Assembly (NCBI GenBank): GCA_016177875.1
Contig: JACOUL010000055.1
Location: forward strand, 50,408 to 114,407
Source: Burkholderiales bacterium
Lineage (GTDB): Bacteria > Pseudomonadota > Gammaproteobacteria > Burkholderiales > Burkholderiaceae_D
Direction of reading: 5' to 3'
Length of the DNA: 64,000 bases
Shown: piece after piece, positions 19,426 through 29,359 of the stretch
Position numbering within the stretch: position 1 is the first letter of the stretch
How the letters are laid out: every line of letters begins with the position of its first letter
Program-made: the position numbers and the translations under genes
The notes under the pieces: generated by a model
What the model was told of the DNA's origin: nothing
What the model saw: the letters and a program-made list of their open reading frames with translations, nothing else
Database searches by the model: none

Positions 19426-20037
19426 ATGAAAGTAGTCGCTTTTGCACGCAATGAGCAGGGGTCCGGAGCGAGCCGCCGCCTGCGCAATGCCGGCATGACC
19501 CCCGGCATCATCTACGGCGGCACCGCTGCCCCCGCCAATATCAAGCTCGACCACAATGCGCTGTTCCATGCGCTGAAAAAAGAAGCCTTCCATTCTTCCA
19601 TCCTCGACATGGAAGTCGATGGCAAGTCCGAGCAAGTCCTGCTGCGTGACTTCCAAATGCATGCGTTTAAGCCGATTGTGTTGCACGTCGATTTCCAGCG
19701 CGTCGATGCGGCGCAAAAGATTCACGTCAAAGTGCCGCTGCACTTCGTTAACGCTGAAATCTCGCCGGCAGTCAAACTGTCTGCCGCCAACATCAGCCAC
19801 GTGATGAATGAACTCGACATTTCCTGCTTGCCGAAAGACTTGCCGGAATTCGTTGAAGTCGATTTGTCCAAGATGGAAGCCGGTTCGTCGCTGCACGTCT
19901 CCGACCTGAAACTCCCGGCCGGCGTTACCGTCATCGTCCATGGCGACAACCCGACCATCGCTACCGCAGCCGTTCCGGCCGGTAAGGTGGAAGAAGCTGC
20001 TGCAGAAATGCCTGCCGCACCTGCAGAGAAGAAGTAA
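19426..20037 (+). CDS. rplY: 50S ribosomal protein L25/general stress protein Ctc
   Basis: A 203-residue long-form L25 (TL5/Ctc type). The N-terminal 5S rRNA-binding domain (about 1-95) starts [20 protein letters not shown] and contains GIIYGG. A C-terminal beta domain (96-180) follows, with an acidic/Ala-rich tail ([15 protein letters not shown]). The second of two ATGs was chosen because GGAG sits 7 bp upstream of it and only 1 bp from the first. The prs-rplY-pth-ychF order is the standard proteobacterial cluster. Confidence 0.94.
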   Translation: MKVVAFARNEQGSGASRRLRNAGMTPGIIYGGTAAPANIKLDHNALFHALKKEAFHSSILDMEVDGKSEQVLLRDFQMHAFKPIVLHVDFQRVDAAQKIHVKVPLHFVNAEISPAVKLSAANISHVMNELDISCLPKDLPEFVEVDLSKMEAGSSLHVSDLKLPAGVTVIVHGDNPTIATAAVPAGKVEEAAAEMPAAPAEKK

Positions 20038-20062
20038 TTCGCGGGCTTTGCCTTCGTATCAA

Positions 20063-20087
20063 ACCCGCCCGAGTGGCGGGTTTTTTG
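20063..20087 (+). terminator. Rho-independent terminator of rplY
   Basis: ACCCGCC and GGCGGGT form a 7-bp stem (loop cgagt) followed by TTTTTT, 26 bp after the rplY stop. Confidence 0.85.
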
Positions 20088-20143
20088 TTGCCGCATTTTT
20101 CGCCAGCCCGGATAATGCTTAGCAATTCATCACGCTTATTCTT

Positions 20144-20719
20144 ATGTCCATCCGCTTGATCGTCGGCCTCGGAAATCCGGGGCCGGAATACGAACAAACT
20201 CGCCACAACGCCGGCTTTTGGCTGGTCGACAATCTGGCCAGTCCTATCACACTCAGCCGTGAAGCACGCTTCAATGCACTAGCCGCCAAGACTAGGATCG
20301 CGGGACAAGAAGTATGGCTGCTGGAGCCGCAAACATTCATGAACCGTTCCGGACTATCGGTTGGTGCGCTCGCGCGCTTCTTCAAAATCGCAGCGGATGA
20401 AATTCTGGTGGCCCACGACGAACTCGATTTGCCGCCTGGCGCCGCTAAAATCAAAAAAGGCGGATCATCGGGTGGACACAATGGATTGAAAGACATTACT
20501 GCGGCGCTCGGCACTCAGGATTATTGGCGTCTGCGCATCGGTATCGGCCATCCGCGTGAAATGAATTTGAAGCAAGCCGTGGTCGACTATGTTTTGCATC
20601 GCCCGCGTCGTGAAGAGCAAGCCTTGATCGACGAGGCGCTGGCTAAAAGCCTTTCCGTCATTCCCCTATTATGCGAAGGCAAGTTCGACGTAGCGATGAT
20701 GCAACTGCATACCAAATGA
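20144..20719 (+). CDS. pth: Peptidyl-tRNA hydrolase
   Basis: A 191-residue essential esterase that frees peptides from drop-off peptidyl-tRNA. The N-terminus has [22 protein letters not shown], with the catalytic histidine near residue 23, then the PQTFMNRSG substrate motif near residue 67 and the catalytic-aspartate region [25 protein letters not shown]. Length and motifs are full. It stands 106 bp after rplY and is followed by ychF. Confidence 0.97.
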   Translation: MSIRLIVGLGNPGPEYEQTRHNAGFWLVDNLASPITLSREARFNALAAKTRIAGQEVWLLEPQTFMNRSGLSVGALARFFKIAADEILVAHDELDLPPGAAKIKKGGSSGGHNGLKDITAALGTQDYWRLRIGIGHPREMNLKQAVVDYVLHRPRREEQALIDEALAKSLSVIPLLCEGKFDVAMMQLHTK

Positions 20720-20796
20720 CATCGCCGCGCCGATCGAGCGCGGCATAGGCATGCGGTAAAATAGCGGGCTATTCAATCTCTTAAGCAAAGCCCATC

Positions 20797-21888
20797 ATGA
20801 GTCTCCAATGCGGTATCGTCGGCTTGCCCAACGTCGGCAAATCCACCCTGTTCAACGCCTTGACCAAGGCCGGCATCGCAGCCGAAAATTATCCCTTCTG
20901 TACGATCGAGCCGAATGTCGGCATCGTCGAAGTACCGGACCCGCGCCTGGACGCGCTGTCGGAAATCGTCAAGCCGGAACGCGTGGTGCCGTCGGTGGTG
21001 GAATTCGTCGATATCGCCGGCCTGGTGGCGGGCGCATCCAAGGGCGAAGGCCTGGGCAACCAGTTCCTGTCGCACATCCGCGAAACCGACGCCATCGTCA
21101 ATGTCGTGCGCTGTTTCGAAGACGACAATGTGATTCACGTCGCCGGCCGGATCGATCCGCTCAGCGACATCGAAGTGATCCAGACCGAGCTGGCGCTGGC
21201 CGACATGGGCACGGTCGAAAAAGCGATCCATCGCGAAAACAAAAAGGCGCGCTCGGGCGACAAGGATGCCGCCAAGCTGGTCGCCCTGCTGGAGCGCCTG
21301 ATGCCGCACCTGAATGAAGCCAAGCCGGTGCGCGCCATGGGGCTGGATGCGGAAGAAATGGCGCTGATTAAGCCCTTGTGCCTGATCACCGCCAAGCCGG
21401 CGATGTACGTCGGCAATGTGTCGGACCACGGTTTCACCAACAATCCGCTGCTGGACCAATTGACCGAATACGCGAAATCGCAAAACGCGCCGGTGGTAGC
21501 GATTTGCGCAGCCATCGAAGCGGAAATCGCCGACCTCGACGATGCCGACAAGAAGGATTTTCTGGCTGACATGGGCATGGAAGAACCGGGCTTGAACCGT
21601 CTGATCCGCGCCGCCTTCAAGCTGCTCGGACTGCAAAGCTATTTCACCGCAGGCGTCAAGGAAGTGCGCGCCTGGACTATCCACGTGGGCGACACCGCGC
21701 CGCAAGCCGCCGGCGTGATCCACACCGATTTCGAGCGCGGCTTCATCCGCGCGCAAACCATCGCCTATGAAGACTTCATCGCCTACAAGGGCGAGCAAGG
21801 CGCCAAGGAAGCCGGCAAGATGCGCGCCGAGGGCAAGGAATACGTCGTCAAGGATGGCGATGTGTTGAACTTCTTGTTCAACGTGTAA
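20797..21888 (+). CDS. ychF: Redox-regulated ATPase/GTPase YchF
   Basis: A 363-residue OLA1/YchF-type TRAFAC P-loop protein. G1 is [15 protein letters not shown] at residues 8-22, followed by [14 protein letters not shown]3 [17 protein letters not shown], a coiled-coil insert (about 125-165) and a C-terminal TGS domain ending in [18 protein letters not shown]. YchF binds ribosomes and prefers ATP in E. coli and human homologues. The gene's GC-rich codon use is stronger than in its neighbours, common for highly expressed genes. Confidence 0.96.
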   Translation: MSLQCGIVGLPNVGKSTLFNALTKAGIAAENYPFCTIEPNVGIVEVPDPRLDALSEIVKPERVVPSVVEFVDIAGLVAGASKGEGLGNQFLSHIRETDAIVNVVRCFEDDNVIHVAGRIDPLSDIEVIQTELALADMGTVEKAIHRENKKARSGDKDAAKLVALLERLMPHLNEAKPVRAMGLDAEEMALIKPLCLITAKPAMYVGNVSDHGFTNNPLLDQLTEYAKSQNAPVVAICAAIEAEIADLDDADKKDFLADMGMEEPGLNRLIRAAFKLLGLQSYFTAGVKEVRAWTIHVGDTAPQAAGVIHTDFERGFIRAQTIAYEDFIAYKGEQGAKEAGKMRAEGKEYVVKDGDVLNFLFNV

Positions 21889-21895
21889 ACCTTAC

Positions 21896-22747
21896 ATGGC
21901 CGTTCTAGCTGAACTGAATCTTTATCCCATCAAATCCTGCGCCGGTATTTCGCTGCGCGAAGCAACGCTCACACCGGCCGGCTTGATGACGAAACACATC
22001 TACGACCGCGAGTGGATGGTGGTCGATGCCCAGGGCGAGTTTGTAACGCAGCGACATTACCCGCAAATGGCCACCATCGTCCCGCGCATCAAAGGCGAGA
22101 CGCTGGAGCTGCGCGCACCCGGCATGCTGCCCTTGGAAATTCCGCTGGATTTGCCTGACCCCGACAGCGCTCCTACTCTCAATGTCAAAATTTGGGATGA
22201 CGCGGTCAAGGCTTACGATTGCGATGAACTGGCCGCTACCTGGTTTACCAAAGTACTGGGCGTGCCTTGCCGTCTCGCGCGTTTTCATCCGCACGCTAAA
22301 CGACTTTCCAATACTAAATGGACCGGTGGCCTCGAAGTACCGAATTTTTTTTCGGACGGCTATCCCATCTTAGTTATTTCCGAAGAATCGCTTGCTGACT
22401 TAAATGACAAGCTAAAAGCGCAAGGACGCGACGCCTTGCCGATGAATCGCTTTCGTCCAAATGTCGTCATCGGCGGCATCGGTGCCTTCGAAGAAGATTA
22501 CGCACTGACGCTTCGCCTCGGTGCTGCCATACTCAAGCCGATAAAACCTTGTCCGCGCTGCCCCGTTCCTTCCATCGATCAAGCCACCGGCATCATCGGT
22601 CCGAGCCCCTTGGATATTTTGCAAACTTATCGCGCCAATCCCAAGGTCGACGGCGGCCTGACATTCGGGATGAATTCCATCTTACTGGAAGGTGAGAATG
22701 AGATCGTGCGGATCGGACAAGAAATTTCAATTGAATTGAACTTTTAA
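21896..22747 (+). CDS. MOSC domain protein (YcbX-like)
   Basis: A 283-residue protein with an N-terminal MOSC_N beta-barrel (LNLYPIKSCAGISLREATLTPAGL, residues 5-30) and a MOSC sulfurase domain (FSDGYPILVISEESLADLN, MNRFRPNVVIGG, then the conserved cysteine in KPCPRCPVPSIDQATG near residue 225). The family binds molybdenum cofactor and in E. coli YcbX takes part in N-hydroxylated base detoxification. Unlike YcbX it has no C-terminal 2Fe-2S ferredoxin domain. It starts 7 bp after ychF, so it is probably co-transcribed. Confidence 0.88.
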   Translation: MAVLAELNLYPIKSCAGISLREATLTPAGLMTKHIYDREWMVVDAQGEFVTQRHYPQMATIVPRIKGETLELRAPGMLPLEIPLDLPDPDSAPTLNVKIWDDAVKAYDCDELAATWFTKVLGVPCRLARFHPHAKRLSNTKWTGGLEVPNFFSDGYPILVISEESLADLNDKLKAQGRDALPMNRFRPNVVIGGIGAFEEDYALTLRLGAAILKPIKPCPRCPVPSIDQATGIIGPSPLDILQTYRANPKVDGGLTFGMNSILLEGENEIVRIGQEISIELNF

Positions 22748-22812
22748 AGCGGTTGCGACGGCGCGAGACGCACGTTACTATTTCAGGCTTGAACTCGCAG
22801 GGAGTCGCGCCT

Positions 22813-23913
22813 ATGTCGAATCAACTGACCGTAGAAAATGTGCAATTGAGGCGTGACCTTAGCTTGCTTTTACAACAGGCGCGCCGCAATGAAGAAATCA
22901 TGCGCCGCCATCAGCGGCTCGACCTGCAATTCATCGGCGCAAGCAGTTTTCTCGAGTTGATCGAAACCGTTTTCCGCACGTTGCCCTCCTCGTCCGACTT
23001 GGATGTGGTGACGCTAGCGCTGCTCGATCCGCAATACGATATTCGCCGCATTCTGGCCGAGCTTCGCATTCCTTTAAGCGACTTTCCTCATCTGCTGTTT
23101 TTCCAGGAAGCCGATGAGTGGGGCGAGCTGCGCGAGCATTTGCGTAAAACGGAACTTGGCGTCTATAGCCAGCAGCGCCACGGCGCGATGTTCCCGGAAC
23201 CGATCACGCTCCCGGCCAGCGTGGCGATTATTCCGCTTATTCGCAATCATCAATTGATTGGCGCACTGAGTCTCGGCAGCCGCGATAGATCACGCTTTAC
23301 CGGCGGCATGGCCAGCGACTTTATCGAGCACTTGGCATCCATCGTCGCCATCTGCATCGAGAACGTCATTAACGGCGAGCGCTTGAAACATATCGGCTTG
23401 ACCGACCCGCTTACCGGCGTGAACAATCGCCGCTATCTAGAACGCCGCATGCAGGAAGAAATCGGCCGCAGCCGTCGTCAAGGCGCCTCCCTGTCTTGCC
23501 TGTATATCGACATCGACTTCTTCAAAAAAATCAACGACAGCATCGGACATCAAGCCGGCGATGAAGTGTTGCGCGAAGTCGCGGCCCGCATCAAAGCGGA
23601 ATTGCGATTGAGCGATGCGCTGGGCCGCTTCGGCGGCGAAGAATTCATTGTGCTCTTAGTCGATGCGGCTTTGCCCGATGCCGTCATGGTTGCTGAACGT
23701 ATCCGCGCCGGTGTTGGAGAAACGCCGATAGCAATAAGCAGCGGAGAACAATTGAATGTCACCGTCTCGATCGGCGTCGCAATGCTGGATTCGGTGGTGA
23801 CGGCCGCAGAAGATTTGGAAAGTATCGGGCAGAGTTTCTTGGCCCGCGCCGATCAAGCGCTGTATCAAGCCAAAGCGGATGGACGTGACCGCGTGGTAGC
23901 TGCGGCAGATTAA
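22813..23913 (+). CDS. GAF/DUF484-like sensor with GGDEF diguanylate cyclase domain
   Basis: A 366-residue cytosolic protein. An N-terminal helix (residues 1-35) resembles DUF484, then a GAF-like domain covers residues 40-190 (FLELIETVFRTLPSSSDLDVV, then PLIRNHQLIGALSLGSRD). The C-terminal GGDEF domain contains DPLTGVNNRRYLERRM, the substrate-site YIDIDFFKKINDSIGHQAGD, and the active-site motif RFGGEEF. The product-binding I-site R-L-S-D lies five residues before GGEEF, so c-di-GMP feedback inhibition is plausible. The start is the ATG with GGGAG eight bases upstream. No membrane segment is present. Confidence 0.9.
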   Translation: MSNQLTVENVQLRRDLSLLLQQARRNEEIMRRHQRLDLQFIGASSFLELIETVFRTLPSSSDLDVVTLALLDPQYDIRRILAELRIPLSDFPHLLFFQEADEWGELREHLRKTELGVYSQQRHGAMFPEPITLPASVAIIPLIRNHQLIGALSLGSRDRSRFTGGMASDFIEHLASIVAICIENVINGERLKHIGLTDPLTGVNNRRYLERRMQEEIGRSRRQGASLSCLYIDIDFFKKINDSIGHQAGDEVLREVAARIKAELRLSDALGRFGGEEFIVLLVDAALPDAVMVAERIRAGVGETPIAISSGEQLNVTVSIGVAMLDSVVTAAEDLESIGQSFLARADQALYQAKADGRDRVVAAAD

Positions 23914-24008
23914 GAGGCTTTATCCCACTAGGCCTTGCCTGCCGGAGGGGCCGGATACTGCGTCGCTCATTAGAACAGGGGGTGCCCCGGCGCGGACATT
24001 AGCCAGGC

Positions 24009-24887
24009 TCATACCTGGCCCATCGCTTTTCGCCACCGGTTTGCCTCAGCGTTTGCCTCTTCTTCCGAACGAAAACGCGTGGTGATGCTCGAAAATCGCG
24101 AAGAACGCGGAACGCCCGGAAATTCGAACTTAACGACGAAGGAAGGAGCCCCCTGGTAGCTATCGCGTTCGACGCGAATGCCAGTCACATGCGCCGCCGG
24201 CACCGATCTGTGACGCACCCATAGCCAGCCTACACGCAAGTGAGCGAAACCGTCGCGAACGTATGCCGTACTATCGATCTCGCGCAACGCGAGCAGGCCG
24301 ACCGAAATGAAGGCGGCGATTATCGCCGTCGGCTCCACATGTCCGCCCCGCACCAGCGCCGGCAGCACGCCGGCGGCCACCGGTACGGTCACCACCAGCG
24401 GCGCCGAAAATAGGAAGTCAAACACTCCCGGCGACAATGGCGGGACAAGAACGGTCGCGTCGCCCTCGAACCGCGATAAGCGCCAGGCGTTGACGCCGAC
24501 CGCGGCGGCCCAGGTCGCAAGCACGGCGGCGCCCAGCATCATCGAGACGGTCTGGTCGAAATCCAGAGTCCGGCCCGGCCGGCCGATCGGCACTAACGCG
24601 CCGAACGCGGCAAGCACCATCACCAGCATGACGCAAAGCAGCGTCGCGGGAGCAGGGCCGAGCCGAGTCCATGAATTCCTCGAGGCTTCCTTCTTCGACT
24701 TCCGCGGCGGCAGTTTTCCCTGATGCGCCAATTCCTTGAGCGCGGCCCGCACGCGCGCGTCGCGCTCTTCTTCACGGCGAACATCCTCTTCCGCGGTGTT
24801 GGACGCGATGTAGTGAATCATAGCGTCGCGCACTTCGTCCGCGACTTGCTGGAGCGACTTCTGTCCGGGTTTATTATTCTCGGTCAT
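24009..24887 (-). CDS. Unrecognised membrane protein
   Basis: I do not recognise this 292-residue protein. Residues 1-70 are charged and helical (basic EED-rich, then KLPPRKSKKEASR). Four hydrophobic segments follow around residues 82-103, 115-137, 160-180 and 185-203. A soluble C-terminal domain of about 85 residues (YVRDGFAHLRVGWLWVRHRSVP to the end) has a beta-rich, PH-domain-like feel; this is only an impression. Codon use is noticeably GC-rich (runs of GCC/GCG/CGC) compared with the flanking genes, which hints at acquisition by transfer. It stands alone with 95 bp of unremarkable sequence on its 3' side. Confidence 0.65.
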   Translation of the reverse strand: MTENNKPGQKSLQQVADEVRDAMIHYIASNTAEEDVRREEERDARVRAALKELAHQGKLPPRKSKKEASRNSWTRLGPAPATLLCVMLVMVLAAFGALVPIGRPGRTLDFDQTVSMMLGAAVLATWAAAVGVNAWRLSRFEGDATVLVPPLSPGVFDFLFSAPLVVTVPVAAGVLPALVRGGHVEPTAIIAAFISVGLLALREIDSTAYVRDGFAHLRVGWLWVRHRSVPAAHVTGIRVERDSYQGAPSFVVKFEFPGVPRSSRFSSITTRFRSEEEANAEANRWRKAMGQV

Positions 24888-25031
24888 CTGGGTGCACTCT
24901 CCTAAGATAGGAGCATGGTATGCGAGAAGCGCTTAAGATTGGAGACAATCGAAAAATACGGCCGGTTCAGCGGGCAGTCCGCCGTCCGAAAAAAAGGCCG
25001 CGCAAGTTACCGGTTTGTCATGCTGCCGCAG

Positions 25032-25817
<786 letters not shown>

Positions 25818-25847
25818 CTAAAACTGCGAATGCCCAAAAAAGAAGCA

Positions 25848-26453
25848 TTATGCCTGATTTTTTTGAGCATTTCCTAGCTGCAACAAATGAAAGTACACTA
25901 TCCCTGCCTTGTCTGCCCGAACGATTTCCCAATCGGGCAAGACCTCAGATGTAAGCGGCACTTCCGATTCAGCATAAACTAAGCCGCCCGGTGCAAGCAA
26001 CGTCGCGCAAAGAGGCAACATTTTCGGCAGCCATTCCCGATGATACGGGGGGTCGAGAAATATCACGTGAAAGCTCGTCGGCGGCAAGCCGGCGACACGG
26101 CTCATGGCGTCGCCGCGGATAATGTTCACTTGCTGTGCCTTGAGCCTTTCCTTAACCGCCTCAAGTTGTCGCACTGCGTACGCATTTTCCTCAATCATCA
26201 CCACCCGCGCCGCGCCGCGGCTCGCCGCTTCGAAACCAAGAGCCCCAGTGCCGGCGAATACATCTAAGCAGACGATGTCGTCCCATCTTCCATCGAACAA
26301 ATGCGTCAACCAGTTGAATACTGTTTCCCGCACGCGGTCGGGCGTCGGCCGTAATCCGGGGGCATCGAGCACCGCTAAAGGCGTACGCTTCCATTGGCCG
26401 CCGATAATGCGGACCTGATGCGGCGCCGATTTGCGCGCCGGCTTATTTTGCAT
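25848..26453 (-). CDS. rsmD: 16S rRNA (guanine(966)-N2)-methyltransferase
   Basis: A 201-residue SAM-dependent methyltransferase. RIIGGQWKRTPL lies near the N-terminus, PTPDRVRETVFNWL follows, and the SAM-binding motif is CLDVFAGTGALGFEAASRGA. The catalytic D-P-P-Y lies near residue 137. It modifies G966 of 16S rRNA in the 30S subunit. The open frame extends 23 codons further upstream, but the internal ATG (MQNKPARK) fits the family start; the gene overlaps the upstream M16 gene by 11 bp, implying coupling. Confidence 0.93.
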   Translation of the reverse strand: MQNKPARKSAPHQVRIIGGQWKRTPLAVLDAPGLRPTPDRVRETVFNWLTHLFDGRWDDIVCLDVFAGTGALGFEAASRGAARVVMIEENAYAVRQLEAVKERLKAQQVNIIRGDAMSRVAGLPPTSFHVIFLDPPYHREWLPKMLPLCATLLAPGGLVYAESEVPLTSEVLPDWEIVRADKAGIVYFHLLQLGNAQKNQA

Positions 26454-27759
26454 TGCCGACGATGACCGTTGCGAGTTTGTCGACAGCGACCTTGCGGCTA
26501 AAGGCGGCCTTGATATCGGCAATCGTCACCTTGGCGACGTTATCGGCCCAGGTATCGAGATAATTTAAGGGCATGTTGTAAAAACCGATCATCGCGATAT
26601 TGTCGAGAATTTTCCGATTGTTATCGATACGCAAAGGAAATCCGCCGATTAAATTATCTTTCGCGGCTTTCAATTCTTCTGCCGTCGGACCGTCGCGCAA
26701 AAAGTCTGCTACGGTTTTGCGCACGATATCGATGGCTTTATCGGTTTGGTCTTTCTTGGTTTGCAAGCCGATCTCAAATGGACCTTCCTGCAGCATTGGA
26801 CTGAAATAGCTATACACGCTGTAAGCCAATCCCTCTTTCTCGCGCACTTCCTTCATCAAGCGCGAGACAAATCCCCCGCCGCCCAACACATAATTGCCGA
26901 CAAGAAGGGGGAAGTAATCCGGATCGCCCCGTACCACAGCGGGCGCGCCGATCAGAATGTGCGCTTGCGTCGCGGGATGCGCAATACGCTCTTCCTGCCC
27001 CTTCGGCAAGTCGACCGGCGACATCGACGGCAAGGCTTCGCCCTGCGGCAAGCGCTCGGTCAATTGCCGCGCGATGGCATCGGCTTGCGCGCGCGAAATA
27101 TCGCCGATCATGGAAACCACTGCACGGTTCGCCACGTAATGCCGCTGATGAAATGCGATCAAATCGTCACGTGTAATGGCGCTGATCGACTCCACCGTTT
27201 CTTCGTAAGAATAAGGATGCTTGCCATATGCCAGACGCGAAAAAGCACGTGCCCCGATGACCTCCGGCTTGGTCAGAGCTTCTTTGATATTGGCGATCGT
27301 GCGGGCTTTGTCGCGCGCCAGAAAATCTTCAGGAAAACTGGGATGCGCCAATAAGCGCGCCAATAAAAACACGCCTCGCTCGCGTTCCGCTGCATTGGCC
27401 AATGTACGCAAACTCACCCCGCCTCGGTCATTCCCCGTGCCGCCGGCACGCTGAGCCGCAATATCAGCGAATGCATCGGAAATTTCCGCCTCGCTCATGA
27501 CAGGCTCGTTTGCCGCATTTCCTGCGCGCATGCCGCGCGCAAGCATGGCATTGGTCATCGCCGCCGTGCCGATTTTCCCTTCGGAATCGCGCCGTGAGCC
27601 CGCATCGAATTCAATGTTGAGATCAAAAATAGGAATCGAGTGGTTCTCAACGAACAGCACGCGTGCGCCGTTGGCCAAGGTCCAGGATTCGATTTTAAGC
27701 GCGGCATGGGCAGTCGATGCCGCAACCGCCACGATCAAGAAAAACAAAATACGTTTCAT
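26443..27759 (-). CDS. M16 family peptidase-like protein lacking the zinc motif
   Basis: A 438-residue exported protein (signal peptide KRILFFLIVAVAASTAHA) with two M16 inverzincin-type domains. At the place of the catalytic H-x-x-E-H the sequence reads A-A-M-T-N-A-M-L, so zinc and catalytic residues are missing. The R/Y-containing C-terminal domain (GGGFVSRLMKEVREKEGLAYSVYSYF) is intact. It is probably the regulatory partner of the active M16 protein encoded just upstream, as in heterodimeric M16B peptidases. Three consecutive ATGs are possible starts; the third has the best distance from AAGG. Confidence 0.9.
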   Translation of the reverse strand: MKRILFFLIVAVAASTAHAALKIESWTLANGARVLFVENHSIPIFDLNIEFDAGSRRDSEGKIGTAAMTNAMLARGMRAGNAANEPVMSEAEISDAFADIAAQRAGGTGNDRGGVSLRTLANAAERERGVFLLARLLAHPSFPEDFLARDKARTIANIKEALTKPEVIGARAFSRLAYGKHPYSYEETVESISAITRDDLIAFHQRHYVANRAVVSMIGDISRAQADAIARQLTERLPQGEALPSMSPVDLPKGQEERIAHPATQAHILIGAPAVVRGDPDYFPLLVGNYVLGGGGFVSRLMKEVREKEGLAYSVYSYFSPMLQEGPFEIGLQTKKDQTDKAIDIVRKTVADFLRDGPTAEELKAAKDNLIGGFPLRIDNNRKILDNIAMIGFYNMPLNYLDTWADNVAKVTIADIKAAFSRKVAVDKLATVIVGNAK

Positions 27760-27772
27760 CATCATGCCTTGT

Positions 27773-29134
27773 TCAATGTTTCAATCCCGCCATTGGCGGC
27801 GCTTTTTCCGTCAAGGGCAAAGGGACCAGGCTAGCCACCGTCAAGGCATCGTCACCGAAGTAACGCTGCGCCACCGATCGCACTTGCTCCGCCGTGACTT
27901 GCCGCAATTTTTCGATGATGCGATCGATATGTTTATGCGATAAACCCGCCATCTCCATACCGCCGATTTCCCAGGCTTGGCCCACGACCGAATCACGCTT
28001 ATAAATTTGTTCGGCAATCAATTGCGTCTTGACGCGCTGCAGCTCGCGTTCCCCTACCCCTTCTTTAGCGACGCGCTCGACTTCCGCGCGCAGCATTTTT
28101 TCCAATTGCTCTGTCGTGACGCCGGCTGCCGGCACGCCGTCCAACAAAAACAGCACCGGTCCGCGCGCAACGCCGGAATAATTGGCGCCGGCTGAATTAG
28201 CGACGCGATCCTTGCGTACCAATTTGGCGTTCAGGCGTGCATTGTCATAGCCGTCAAGTATTGCTGCTAAAACATCGAGCGCATAGGGATCTTCGTCTTT
28301 TTCCACGTCGCGCAGTGTAGGCACTTTGAATCCCAAAACGACATAGGGATTTTCGGCAGGCGCCTTGACTACCACGCGACGCATTCCACGCTGCGTCGGC
28401 TCAACTTGCGGACGTGTGACTTGCAGCTTTTTAGTGGCTATCTTGCCGAAATGTTTTTCTGCCATCCGGCGTATCGCTTGCGGATCGACATCGCCGGTGA
28501 CCACCATCACCGCATTGTTCGGGGCATACCAGCGTTCGTGCCAAGCCTTGGCATCGTCCACGCTCATATTTTGCAGATCGTCCATCCAGCCGATGATGGG
28601 ATGATGATAAGGATGCGCCATGAAAGCGACGGCATTCAAGGCTTCAAACACCTGGGGAATCGGCTTATCGTCGGTACGCCAGCGCCGCTCTTCCATCACC
28701 ACGCGAATTTCCTTGGAAAATTCGTCTTTGTCGAAAACGAGGTTGGCCATGCGATCGGCTTCCAAAGCCATAAGCGTGTCCAGTTTCGATTTTTCGATTT
28801 GTTGGTGATACACAGTAAAGTCCTTGGCGGTAGACGCGTTCTCACGTCCGCCTAAGGCTGCCACGCGTTTACTGAATTCGCCCGGCTTTAAGGTCTTAGT
28901 GCCCTTGAACATCATATGTTCCAACACGTGCGCGACGCCGGTCGTGCCGTTGACTTCGTCCATGGAACCGATGCGGTACCAGATCATGTGGGCAACCGTA
29001 GGCGCCCGATGATCTTCCTTGACGATCACCTTCATGCCGTTTTTCAGCATGAATTCCTGCGCTTCCAGCGCGCCCGCCAGTCCCGGCAATCCGGCCAAAA
29101 GCCAGCACAAGATTAATCCAGCTCGAATTTTCAT
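27773..29134 (-). CDS. M16 family zinc metallopeptidase, catalytic partner
   Basis: A 453-residue periplasmic M16B peptidase. The signal peptide is KIRAGLILCWLLAGLPGLAGA; the inverted zinc motif HVLEHMMFKG lies near residue 72, with the downstream glutamate region ENASTAKDFTVY. The second domain carries the usual R/Y pair region but no zinc motif. The ATG after GGAGAAT is preferred to one 20 codons upstream. It lies 13 bp upstream of the inactive partner, and the pair probably forms a heterodimer that degrades peptides in the periplasm; the substrate is unknown. Confidence 0.92.
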   Translation of the reverse strand: MKIRAGLILCWLLAGLPGLAGALEAQEFMLKNGMKVIVKEDHRAPTVAHMIWYRIGSMDEVNGTTGVAHVLEHMMFKGTKTLKPGEFSKRVAALGGRENASTAKDFTVYHQQIEKSKLDTLMALEADRMANLVFDKDEFSKEIRVVMEERRWRTDDKPIPQVFEALNAVAFMAHPYHHPIIGWMDDLQNMSVDDAKAWHERWYAPNNAVMVVTGDVDPQAIRRMAEKHFGKIATKKLQVTRPQVEPTQRGMRRVVVKAPAENPYVVLGFKVPTLRDVEKDEDPYALDVLAAILDGYDNARLNAKLVRKDRVANSAGANYSGVARGPVLFLLDGVPAAGVTTEQLEKMLRAEVERVAKEGVGERELQRVKTQLIAEQIYKRDSVVGQAWEIGGMEMAGLSHKHIDRIIEKLRQVTAEQVRSVAQRYFGDDALTVASLVPLPLTEKAPPMAGLKH

Positions 29135-29359
29135 ATTCTCCGCTCTGATAAAATAAGCGCCTGCGCCTAGCAGGCAGTCAAATTGGATTTGCAAGTATTC
29201 GCAACGCCGCAGTCGCTTTCGAGCGGCCGGCAGATACCGTAAATTCAGCTTGACTGACTACTAAATTCGCTCAGGCATGGTCTGACAAGGTTTAAATTGT
29301 ATCCGCTCGGCCTTGACTGTGCCGCTACTCACTCCTACCAAGCAATTCATTCAAGTTCG

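Noticed and set aside
20773..21798. Minus-strand open frame of 341 codons opposite ychF
   Set aside because: Completely antisense to ychF and rich in His/Arg/Val; the family motifs are all on the plus strand.
23914..24008. Possible truncated third copy of the 267-bp folded element (shares ACAGGGGGTGC with copy 1)
   Set aside because: Only 11 bases match; the linker, the P2/P3 stems and the outer complement are absent, so the match may be chance.
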